DNA from: Deltaproteobacteria bacterium
GTDB lineage: Bacteria; Myxococcota_A; UBA796; UBA2385
Assembly: GCA_947462115.1 (NCBI GenBank)
Contig: CANHON010000077.1
Location: forward strand, 1 to 14,743
DNA length: 14,743 bases
Direction of reading: 5' to 3'
A model generated the notes under the pieces. It made no database searches and was not told the DNA's origin. It saw only the letters and a list, made by a program, of their open reading frames with translations. A program made the position numbers and the translations under genes. Numbering within the stretch: the first letter of the stretch is position 1; every line of letters starts with the position of its first letter. Of the stretch, positions 1 through 7,800 are shown in pieces.

Positions 1-349
1 CAACGTCGACGAAGATCTTTCGCGAAACGTGATAACCACCGATATCGGCTTGGCTTCCAATGTCTCGTAGATCGGAGACCAGAAACACATGATCGATGAT
101 TCGTATCGTCTCTGGCCGATAGTATTGGAGGAACTGCGCCGTCACGAACCGCGCCCGCATCCAGGCTAGGGGTGAGGGCCGACCCCCCTCCAACCATGCC
201 ATCGGCTTCGTCTCATAGGGACGATACTCCGGAGCCTCGATCCCCCGGAGCACGATCGGTGAACCGTCTGGGTCACACGGGCCCGGTGTGCAGCCAGCCA
301 ACGTGAAGAAGATGCAGACACACGCGCCGAAGCGGATCGAGCGCCCCAG
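1..349 (-). CDS. Partial lipoprotein, N-terminal part only (runs off left edge)
   Basis: This minus-strand frame is open from the window edge through the whole lower-GC stretch; I checked every codon and found no stop. It encodes a basic residue pair (RSIR), a hydrophobic run and a lipobox, LAGC, whose Cys codon lies at 290-292, so the product should be an exported lipoprotein. At least 96 mature residues follow, including VFLVSDLRDIG and IGGYHVSRKIFVDV before the edge. The function is not recognised with confidence. The spacing and character of the last ~50 residues resemble the stretch just before the HELCHAWD motif of the lipoprotein at the right edge, so it may be the start of a related metallopeptidase. 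The start is uncertain: there is no in-frame ATG; CTG at 349 gives an 18-residue signal peptide but has no Shine-Dalgarno site, and GTG at 445 gives a long n-region. GC is about 49% in positions 1-120, far below the neighbours. A decayed gene cannot be excluded. Confidence 0.55.
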   Translation of the reverse strand, partial: MGRSIRFGACVCIFFTLAGCTPGPCDPDGSPIVLRGIEAPEYRPYETKPMAWLEGGRPSPLAWMRARFVTAQFLQYYRPETIRIIDHVFLVSDLRDIGSQADIGGYHVSRKIFVDV

Positions 350-811
350 GCCCGCGGTGGAGTAGCGCCCAGCGCGCGCGATGGCTTCGGCTGCGCGCGA
401 CCGAGGACCGTGGCCCCGGTGTTCGCGCGGCGCCCGCTCCGCCACCCTTGGCCGGACCCTGCCGGCCGTCCTGGCCCCGCCTTCGGGGCGCCCCCCGCAG
501 ACACCGACGACCAAAGCAGCCTCATCGACGTTATCTTCGACTGATCGTCTTGGTTGCGGGGGCTGGACCACCGGACCTCCTCCGCGGTGCACCGAGCCTA
601 ACCGGGACCGGACGGGCGGCTGGGCCCGGCCAGCGCGCCCGTGGTCGCTTCGCGCGGGTTGAGCGGCGGGCGCGGCGAGGGATGCGCCGACCTGCGCGCG
701 GCAAACCGGGGCGATCAACAGGTTCAAGCGGCGTGGTCGCGGGCCAACAGCGCAGTGCGGCCGACGGCCTTCGGCCGCCGATGAGCGCGATAGACGACGG
801 CAGGAGCTCCC
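350..811. other. Gap without a supportable gene
   Basis: This stretch separates the divergent left-edge lipoprotein and the K+ channel gene. Several frames are open, but all are rich in Arg, Pro and Gly and show no domain, signal peptide or ribosome-binding site, as expected of open frames in very GC-rich DNA. An AT-richer patch at about 521-560, which includes GATAAC on the minus strand, is the most promoter-like part. A perfect 7-bp inverted repeat (GCGGCCG at 757-763, CGGCCGC at 772-778) lies about 25 bp upstream of the channel's ribosome-binding site. It has no T-run and may be chance in such GC-rich sequence. The far left of the gap may hold the true 5' end of the left lipoprotein gene. 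Confidence 0.5.
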
Positions 812-1831
812 ATGACCGCGAAGCCCGCCCCGCCCGCGGCGCCGGCACCGAGCGTCGCCCCCCGCGCCGCGCCGCCCACGCCCACCAGCCCCGCGCTGGC
901 CAGCCGGCGGTTTCAGATGCGGGGCGCACCGGTCGCCTTCGGCGCCGACCTCTACCACCGCCTCATGCGCGCCCCCCTCTGGCGCCTGCTCGCGCAGCTC
1001 TTTGGCGTGTGGCTGCTGATCAACGCCGTCTTCACCGCCCTCTACGTGGCCGGCGGCGACTGCTACAACGCCCAGCCCGAGCACCCCCTGCTCTCGGCCT
1101 TCAGCTTCTCGGTCCAGACGCTGTCCTCCATCGGCTACGGCGCGCAGCACCCCACCACCGCCTGGGCGCACTGGATCGCCAACCTCGAGGCCTTTGTCGG
1201 CATGGTGTCCTCGGCCATGGGCGCGGGCCTGATGTTCGCCCGCTTCGCCCGGCCGAGCGCCCGGGTGGCCTTCTCCGACCGCCTCGTGATCCACCGCCGC
1301 GACGGCGTGCCCACGCTGCTGCTCCGCACCGCCAACCTGCGCGGCAACCAGATCGTCGAGGCCCAGGCCAGCCTGCACGCGCTCTGCGACCACGTCAGCG
1401 CCGAGGGGCACCACGCCCGCCGCCTCATCGAGCTGCCCCTGGTGCGCGGCCGCAGCCCGGTCTTCGCCCTCTCCTGGCTCATCCAGCACGAGATCAACGA
1501 AAAAAGCCCGCTGCACGGCCTCAGCGAGGAGGAGCTCCGAGCCAAGGTGGCCTCCTTCATCGTCTCCATCACCGGGATCGACGACATCTTCCACCAGACC
1601 GTGCACGCCCAGCAGTTCTACGACATCGGCCAGGTCGCCTGGAACGAGAGCTTCGTCGATATGGTCACGCCCACCGAGGACGGCGGCATGATGGTGCACC
1701 ACGACATGCTCCACCTGCGCAAGCCCGGCCCCGCCGAGCCGCCGCTGCTGCGCTTGGTCCCGCTCCGCCCGGGCCCGAGCCTCGACAAGGCCGCGCCCGC
1801 CCCGGATCAACGCCCCGAAGGTCCGGCATGA
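812..1831 (+). CDS. Inward-rectifier-type potassium channel (KirBac family)
   Basis: The 339-residue product should form a tetrameric K+ channel in the inner membrane. After a Pro/Ala-rich tail (about 1-40), the channel core follows in the family order: slide-helix/TM1 at about 45-79, the GDCYNAQP turret, a pore helix (FSFSVQTL, about 97-104), the selectivity filter SSIGYG (105-110), TM2 at about 121-146 ending FARFARPSAR, and a cytoplasmic beta-sandwich IRK domain (about 150-310) with family-like stretches such as RTANLRGNQI and GIDDIFHQTVHA. The filter has Ser106 where TIGYG or TVGYG is usual; the hydroxyl is retained. The start is supported by AGGAG at 802-806, 5 nt before the ATG. The stop overlaps the next gene's start (ATGA), so the two are probably translated together. 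Family assignment is firm; gating and ligand cannot be read from sequence. Confidence 0.93.
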   Translation: MTAKPAPPAAPAPSVAPRAAPPTPTSPALASRRFQMRGAPVAFGADLYHRLMRAPLWRLLAQLFGVWLLINAVFTALYVAGGDCYNAQPEHPLLSAFSFSVQTLSSIGYGAQHPTTAWAHWIANLEAFVGMVSSAMGAGLMFARFARPSARVAFSDRLVIHRRDGVPTLLLRTANLRGNQIVEAQASLHALCDHVSAEGHHARRLIELPLVRGRSPVFALSWLIQHEINEKSPLHGLSEEELRAKVASFIVSITGIDDIFHQTVHAQQFYDIGQVAWNESFVDMVTPTEDGGMMVHHDMLHLRKPGPAEPPLLRLVPLRPGPSLDKAAPAPDQRPEGPA

Positions 1832-2961
1832 ACGAGCCGAGCCCCGCGCCCCGCCGCCCCTGGCCGCCCTTCGGCCTCGGCCTGCTCGTCTGGGTCCTGC
1901 TCTCGGGCGTCGGCGCCGAGCTGTACCTCTACCGCTTCTTCGAAGACCGCACGCACCTGCAGCACGCGGTCGATGAGTGGCGGGCCGACGCCGCGCGGGA
2001 CCAGGCCCCGGTGTGGATGTTCGGCACCTGCCACGCCAATGACCTGCACGCCGCCGTCATCGAGGACGCCTGGGGCGGCGGCGCGCTCATCAACGTCGGC
2101 GCCCCGGCCAGCACCCCGATGGACTGGTACGTGGCCGCCCGCCGCATGCTCGAGGAGGGCCCGCCGCCGCGCGCCATCCTCGTCTCGCCGGCCGGCTCCG
2201 ACCTGCAGCTCCGGCCCTCCCCGTGGTCGAGCCAGACCATGGAGCTCGCCACCTGGGGCGACCTGCCGGGCATCCTCAGCGCCTCTTGCCAAGATCTCGG
2301 CTGCGCCGGTGATCTCGGGCTGCGCAAGCTCAGCCGGGTCTTCCGCTACCGGGGCTACCTCGGCCACCTCGCCTGGTCCGCCATCGGGGTGCCCCCGCCC
2401 GCTGCGGCCGCCGGCGGCAGCCTCTCGGTGGAATTCAGCCCCGACCGCTTCCGGGGCGCCGCCCTGGCCCCGCCCGACGGCATCGTCACCGAGCGGGAGA
2501 ACTGGCTCACGCCCACCCTGCGGCTCCGGCCGGAGATCTGGGCCCTGGAGAGCAGCAGCCCGCTGCTGGAGCCCACCCTCGACCCCTACCACTGGACCCG
2601 ACAGATGGTGGCGCTGGGCGACGAGCTGGGCGTGCCGGTGCTCATCTACCAGATCCCCGCCCGGCCCACCGGCGAGCGGGACCAGCAGATCCGCGAGCTG
2701 CGCCTGGAGCTGAGCCGCTTCTCCGAGCAGGTCGGCGCCACCTTCCTCGGCCACCCCGACCTCACCGCGCTGCGGCCCGAGCACTTCCTCGACGACCAGC
2801 ACATGCAGCTCGACGCGCAGCTCATCGTGAGCCGCGATCTGGGCCTCGCGCTGGCGGCCCTGGATCCCGCGGTGCTGGGCCCCTGGACCGGCACCTTGCC
2901 GCCGCGTCCGCCGCCCCCACCGCCGCCGCCCACAGGCCCGGTCGGTCCGCCGCTGCGCTGA
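1828..2961 (+). CDS. Membrane-anchored SGNH-hydrolase-like protein with Cys in the nucleophile position
   Basis: The 377-residue product has one N-terminal membrane segment (about 13-34) followed by a large, probably periplasmic, domain. The domain has the layout of SGNH/DltD/DUF1574-like proteins: a first strand ending FGTCHAND (65-71) where these families have GxS, a second strand ending LVSPAGSDL (118-126), a strand LIYQIPARP (282-290), and a C-terminal FLDDQHMQL (320-328) matching the DxxH block with Asp322 and His325 as candidate catalytic residues. Such enzymes usually remove or transfer acyl groups on envelope glycans. Cys68 (or Thr67) in place of Ser leaves catalysis open. The C-terminus is proline-rich (eight Pro in a row). 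The frame is open far upstream, but that part is shadow: ATG at 1828 overlaps the channel stop by 4 nt and is followed directly by the anchor. The role beside a K+ channel is unknown. Confidence 0.72.
   Translation: MNEPSPAPRRPWPPFGLGLLVWVLLSGVGAELYLYRFFEDRTHLQHAVDEWRADAARDQAPVWMFGTCHANDLHAAVIEDAWGGGALINVGAPASTPMDWYVAARRMLEEGPPPRAILVSPAGSDLQLRPSPWSSQTMELATWGDLPGILSASCQDLGCAGDLGLRKLSRVFRYRGYLGHLAWSAIGVPPPAAAAGGSLSVEFSPDRFRGAALAPPDGIVTERENWLTPTLRLRPEIWALESSSPLLEPTLDPYHWTRQMVALGDELGVPVLIYQIPARPTGERDQQIRELRLELSRFSEQVGATFLGHPDLTALRPEHFLDDQHMQLDAQLIVSRDLGLALAALDPAVLGPWTGTLPPRPPPPPPPPTGPVGPPLR
2899..2931 (+). repeat. CCG/CCN codon run encoding a polyproline tail
   Basis: A run of CCN codons broken once by CGT gives PPR followed by eight prolines, ten codons before the stop of the SGNH-like gene. 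Simple CCG repeats of this kind can change in copy number by slippage. The stretch probably forms a flexible or polyproline-II tail on the envelope protein. Confidence 0.7.
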
Positions 2962-2964
2962 GCC

Positions 2965-4860
2965 CTACTCGAACAGGTGCTGGACCGAGAAGCCCTGAAG
3001 GCGCACAGCCACAGCAAAGTCGCCGTTCATCACCGGCACGAGGGCCTCGATCTTGGTGCGGTCCCGATCCCAGCCGCCGCCGGTGGGGCCGGCGTCGTAC
3101 TGGTAGACCAGGGGCGGCCCCGGCAGCTCAAAGACCGTGGCGGTGGTGCCGCCGAGGCGGACGGTCTCGGACATGCGGAGCTGGCCGTCGCCCATCGAGA
3201 AGCGGTACTGGTCGCCGTCGCTGGTGGGGCTGGTGCCGGAGAGGATGAGCAGCGAGATCGAGCCATCATCCGACACATAGCGCCGATCTTCGTAGAGCAG
3301 CGCCGCTTGTTCGCCGCTGACGTTGCCCTCGACCTTCCAGGCGCCCACGGTGCCGTCGTAGGTGAGGGTCCAGGTCTCGCCGCGGGTGACGCCGCCGCAG
3401 GCGTTGCCCACCACCTGCCGCTGGGTGGCGCTGTCGGTGCTGAGCACGGGGTTGGAAGGGTTGCCCTTGTCCACGAAGGTGAGCTGAATCACGCTGTTCT
3501 CGTAGACGATGCTCGGGCCGCCGGTGACGATGGCCACGCAGCCGGTGTCGCCCTCGAGCATGCGGAGCGATCCGTCGAAGGTCGTGACGGCCACCACCCG
3601 GCTCTCCACCCGCGCGCCGTGGTTGGCGAGCTGGGCCAGGCGGATCGGCCCGGGGCTGCTGCTCAAGCCCACCACCGGGCTGTGGAGATCGACGCCGCCC
3701 AGCACCTCATCGAGCGGGTTCGCGTCCAGCCAGCGCTCGGCCTCCAGATCGTAGACGTCCACCCGGTCGCCGTCGGTGGGCGCGACGAACAGGTGCCGGT
3801 AGCCGAGCTCGTCCCAGGCCTCGACGCCCGGCTCTTCGAGGAAGGCGATGGCGTTCACCGGCGCCGGCACGCTGAGCTCTTCGATGAGGCTGGCCTCGGG
3901 GAGCGCGCGGTCCAGGGCGATCTGGTAGACGCTCGGCAGGGCGGCGTCGGCCACGTACAGCAGGCCGCGGGCCGGATCGGCGGCGAAGCGCCAGGGCTGG
4001 GCGCCCGAGGGCAGCCGCACGCGCCCGACCACCGAGCGGGTGAGCATGTCGAAGACCGCGAGGTGGCCCTGGGCATCGACCGGGTCCCAGACCGCGGCCA
4101 CCAGCAGATCCTCGCCCTCCAGCTCCTGCACGCCGAGCACGAGCCCGCCGAGATCGTGCTCCACCACGCCGCTGTCGGTCGAGAACCGCAGCTCGTCGCC
4201 GGCGCTGGCCGACCCGGTCACGGTGAAGACCACCTCTTTGTTGTCGCTCTCGAAGCGCTCGCCGGGCTGGGCCTCTTTGTACTGCATGCCCGAGCGGCTG
4301 CCCTGCACCCGCCAGGCCTCGCCGTCAAAGCGCAGCACCCAGTCTTCGGTGGTGGTGTAGCCGCGCCGCAGCTCGATCTTCTCGAGGCCCGCCGAATCAC
4401 CGCTGTCGTCGGCGTCCACGAAGACCGCCGGGGAGACCGCCACGGCCGGCGGCTGGGGCTCGCCGTCCTCGACGCTGGCGATGTAGGTGGCCTCGACCAG
4501 CACGCCAAAGTGCAGGTCGGCGGCGAAGACCACCACCGAGCGGTCATCGGGGGCCCAGGCCACGAGCTGGCCGAGCTGGCGCAGCTCGCCGGTGGCGACC
4601 ACCCGGGGCCGCAAGAAGGGGCCGCCGAACTGATCGCCGAGGAAGGTCCCGTGCCGCAGATCGAGGGGGACGATGGTGCCGTCGCGGGTGTTGGCGACGA
4701 AGCCCACCTCGGTCCAGAACGGGCCGCCGGCGTCGGGGTAGAGCACCGCGGAGTGCTCCGGCCCGTCGAAGGTGAAGTGGCGGGTGGTGTCGCGGTTGCA
4801 GGCGGTCCCGATGAAGATCGGCGCCAGCAGGGCAATCACAGCGAGGGTGGAGCGGCTCAT
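2965..4860 (-). CDS. Lipoprotein with YVTN-like propeller blades and two copies of a shared inserted module
   Basis: The 631-residue product starts with a short signal peptide ending GTAC (Cys21), a weak lipobox, so it is probably an envelope lipoprotein. Propeller-type stretches are visible: FVANTRDGTIVPLDL (about 54-68), the blade around GLLYVADAALPSVYQIAL (about 299-316), and HLFVAPTDGDRVDVYDL (about 356-372). Two related segments interrupt them: residues 146-237 (starts VFVDADDSGD; WVLRFDGEAWRVQG; AGDELRFST) and 461-568 (WTLTYDGTVGAWKVEG; DGDQYRFSM). The same module occurs in the upstream gene, so the two proteins share ancestry or architecture. No catalytic motif is seen; binding or scaffolding is the likeliest role, but this is inference. 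I prefer the ATG at 4860, which overlaps the upstream stop as ATGA, over an in-frame TTG five codons earlier. It converges with the SGNH-like gene, with 3 bp between stops. Confidence 0.75.
   Translation of the reverse strand: MSRSTLAVIALLAPIFIGTACNRDTTRHFTFDGPEHSAVLYPDAGGPFWTEVGFVANTRDGTIVPLDLRHGTFLGDQFGGPFLRPRVVATGELRQLGQLVAWAPDDRSVVVFAADLHFGVLVEATYIASVEDGEPQPPAVAVSPAVFVDADDSGDSAGLEKIELRRGYTTTEDWVLRFDGEAWRVQGSRSGMQYKEAQPGERFESDNKEVVFTVTGSASAGDELRFSTDSGVVEHDLGGLVLGVQELEGEDLLVAAVWDPVDAQGHLAVFDMLTRSVVGRVRLPSGAQPWRFAADPARGLLYVADAALPSVYQIALDRALPEASLIEELSVPAPVNAIAFLEEPGVEAWDELGYRHLFVAPTDGDRVDVYDLEAERWLDANPLDEVLGGVDLHSPVVGLSSSPGPIRLAQLANHGARVESRVVAVTTFDGSLRMLEGDTGCVAIVTGGPSIVYENSVIQLTFVDKGNPSNPVLSTDSATQRQVVGNACGGVTRGETWTLTYDGTVGAWKVEGNVSGEQAALLYEDRRYVSDDGSISLLILSGTSPTSDGDQYRFSMGDGQLRMSETVRLGGTTATVFELPGPPLVYQYDAGPTGGGWDRDRTKIEALVPVMNGDFAVAVRLQGFSVQHLFE
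3157..3480 (-). repeat. Shared module, copy B (residues 461-568 of the 631-residue lipoprotein)
   Basis: This second copy of the module has the core WTLTYDGTVGAWKVEGNVSG, then YVSDDGSISLLILSG, then SDGDQYRFSMGDG. It matches copy A in the order W-x-L-x-x-D-G, W-x-V-x-G, GD-x-x-R-F-S. The acidic loop that opens copy A is replaced here by FVDKGNPSNP, so metal binding is less likely in this copy. Confidence 0.6.
4150..4425 (-). repeat. Shared module, copy A (residues 146-237 of the 631-residue lipoprotein)
   Basis: It opens with VFVDADDSGD, continues with WVLRFDGEAWRVQGSRSG and ends with SAGDELRFSTDSG. The opening matches TFTDADGDGS in the upstream lipoprotein, where the loop has the DxDxDG pattern typical of Ca2+-binding loops. 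In copy A the pattern is degenerate. Confidence 0.6.
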
Positions 4861-7800
4861 CGGTTCTTGATCCAAGTGAGCACCGAGAGGTAGCTCGGGC
4901 TGCTCGGGTCGATGTCCACGACCGCGAGGGTGGCGCTCGCCAAGGTGTTCGCGGAGCGGTTGCTGTCGCGCACCCGGAGCAGCTCGCCGGCGTGGTTGGC
5001 CACCACCGCCCGCTTGCCGTCGGGGCTGAGCACGATGGCGGCCGGGTTCTCGCCCACGTTCCGCACCTCGCCGACCAGCATCCCGCGGGTGCCGATGCTG
5101 AGATCGTAGACCAGCACGCTGTTGCTGTTGAAGCTGGTGACGAAGAGGCGCTTGCCGTCGGGGTGCAGGGCCATGCCGGCGGGGCCCACGTCGCTGTAGG
5201 TGTCGGCCCCCACGTCGCGGGCCGAGCCCCGATCCGAGGGCAAGAAGTTGGCCGTCGTGTCGTAAACAAGCTCAGCGAAGGCGTTGTCCTCGACCCGGCT
5301 CAGATCGAGCACCCAGACCGACTCCGGCCCGTTGTGCAGGCCGATGAGCTTGTCCTCGCCCGGCACCAGCATCACCTGTCGGAAGCCCGCGCCGCCGCCG
5401 CCGTTGGTGACCGGCAGCACCGCCTCGACGTCGAGGTAGTTGAGATCGCGGAATTCTCCCTCGCTGTCGTCGCGGATGTCGAGCACAAACAGGTAGGACA
5501 CGAGCTTGCTCGCCGCGTACAAGAAGCCCCGCTCCTCGTCCAGCGTGATGCTCGTGAGGCCGGCCCCGGTCAAGAACTCCTGATCGACCACGGTGTCGAG
5601 CGGGATGGCGCGGGCGTTGACGTCGCCGCGCTGGGTCTCGAACTGCAACGAGTCGCCTGCGGTGGGCCGCCGCAGGCCGCGGTGGAGCTGGGTGGGGCCG
5701 CTGGCGGAGACCGCGCCCACCCGCACCCGGTTGGCGCCGAGCCCAGCGAACCATCCGACGTAGCCCTCGCCGCCGCCGAGCAGGCCGCCGGTGGGCAGCA
5801 GGACCGGCCGCTGCACGCCCTGGGGGGAGAACAGGCCGTTCTCCGCGAGCAAGATCGGCTGCGTTACGCCATTCTCGTCTTCGTACCGCTCCGGCACGTC
5901 CGAGCCCCGGCGCACGAAGGCATAGCCGAGGCGCCAGATGCCGCCGTCGAAGCCCGAATACCAGAGGTGGGTGCCGGCGCGGCCCTCCTCGTCCTCGCCG
6001 GTGAGCGCCCAGGGGTGGCGCACGCCGGAGTCGTCCCAGTCGCCGGGGCGGCCGGTGGGCAGCAGGTAGCCGCGGGCGCTCCGCTCCTCCCGCTCAAACC
6101 GCCGCCCGTCCTCCGTGATGGCCGAGCCGATGCGCCAAACCTCGCCATCAAAGCCGGAGTACCACAGGCGGACCCGCCCATCGCTGAGCAGCTCGGCGCT
6201 GCCGGGCTCAACGCCGGCCGCCTCCCAGTCCTTGTCCACGTCGAGGCCGAGGCCGAGGCGGGTCCAGGTGCGGCCGTCGGCGCTCTCCGCCACGCCGATG
6301 CGCTTGCGGCCGCCGCGGTCGCCGGCGTAGGCCATGCGGAAGCTGCCGTCGGTGTGCCGCCAGACCACCGGCGAGCTCACGCCGCCGCGGTCGAAGCTGT
6401 CGGTGCCCTCGAAGATGGCCCCCTCGACGACCTCGAGCTCCCCGTCGCCGTCCAGCTCGGCGAGGCCGATGCGGGTGGTGCCGCCGGCGGCCGTGAGCGT
6501 GAGCCAAGCGAGCCCCGCCTCTTGGTCCGCGCAGTCCACCCGGATGCCCCGGGCCGAATCGGCGCCAGCCGCGCCCACATCGACGGTGAAGCCGGCGGCG
6601 GTGACCGCTTGCCAGCCGTAGAGGGCGGCGGCGAAGGGCACGCCCGGGTACACCGGATCGAGCAGGCTGCCGATGTTCTCGCCTTCGATGCGAAAACGCC
6701 CCTCAGCGGCCGATTGCAGCGCCACCGAGGGCGGCGCCTCGGCCAAGGCCAGGTCCAGGGGCAGCGGCAGGGCCTCGCCGAGGTCGGTCCACCGCAGACC
6801 ATCCGGGCTCTCCGCCACGCCGACGCTCCACAGGCCAGCCTCGCGGCGGCTGTACCACATGCGCCAGCGGCCGATCTCCGCGGAGATCACCGGCGCAGCG
6901 ACGTCCACGCCGTCCACCTCGAACACCGGCTCGCTGTCCGACAGCAGCAGGTCGGGCCCGGTGCCCTCGGCCCGGCCGATGCGGAGCTGGCCGCCGTCAA
7001 AGGCGGTGTAGAACACCACGATGTTCCCGGTCTCGGGGTCGTAGACCGGTGCCGGGTCCGACACGCCCTCGAGCTCATGGGCCCAGGTCGGCGCGATCAG
7101 CGGGCCGTCGATGCGGCTGAACACCGTGCCGTCGGGGCTGGCGGCGGCGCCGATGCTGGGGACCGCGTCATCACCGTCGCCGACGCCATCGTAGAACAGG
7201 ATGAGCAGGTCTTCGGTGGCCAGGGGGGCCGGACCCGACAGGGCGCCCGACTCCCAGCCGCTGCCGCGCGGGCTCAACAAGGGCGAAGACTCAAAAGCCC
7301 ACGAGATGCTCGCCGAGCCGGTGGCGATGGCCGAGCGCAGCTCGCCCCGGTCCGAGAAGAACATGCGCCCGGGGAAGGCCGCGGGGTCGTTCATCTGGTC
7401 GATGGCCGAGGCGTCGTCGGCGTCGAGCTCCACGCCCGCGGGGCTCGGCGTCCAAGCCCGGGTATCGACGCTGGTGTAGCGCTGCAGGCCGTTGCCCTCC
7501 GGCAGCCACAGGCGCCAGGTGCCCTCGATCCAGTCGAGGCTCCACTGCTCGTCGATGAGCAGGGTGGAGCTGATGACCTGCAGGTCGTCCATCGCCGCGA
7601 GGGAGCCGTCGCCGTCGGCGTCGGTGAAGGTGGCGCGGGTGATGACGTGCTCGGGCCAGGGCTTGACGACCTTGACCTGCTCGCCGCTCAGATCGAGCAC
7701 GCTGATGCTGTGGCTGGTGCGGTTGGCGACGAAGGCGTAGCCGCTCTGCTGGTGCACCTCGATGTCGATGGGGTCGGACTCGACCTCCACCCGGTCGGTG

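Noticed and set aside
166..525. 119-codon minus-strand frame starting MRLLWSSV
   Set aside because: The neighbouring minus frame has a proper lipoprotein signal and continues to the window edge, whereas this one is Arg/Ser-rich and ends without any domain. It could only matter if a frameshift joins the two.
757..778. 7-bp GC inverted repeat upstream of the channel gene as a terminator or riboswitch
   Set aside because: It has no T-run, no conserved riboswitch-like core, and short GC-only repeats are frequent by chance in this sequence.
448..1827. In-frame upstream extension of the SGNH-like protein by 460 codons
   Set aside because: It overlaps the K+ channel gene completely in another frame and reads as Arg/Pro-rich shadow. 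The ATGA overlap and membrane anchor at 1828 mark the real start.
2977..4893. Long open frame on the plus strand opposite the smaller propeller lipoprotein
   Set aside because: It is His/Glu/Gly/Val-rich with no domain or ribosome-binding site, and it mirrors a well-supported minus-strand lipoprotein. Such antisense frames are expected at this GC content.
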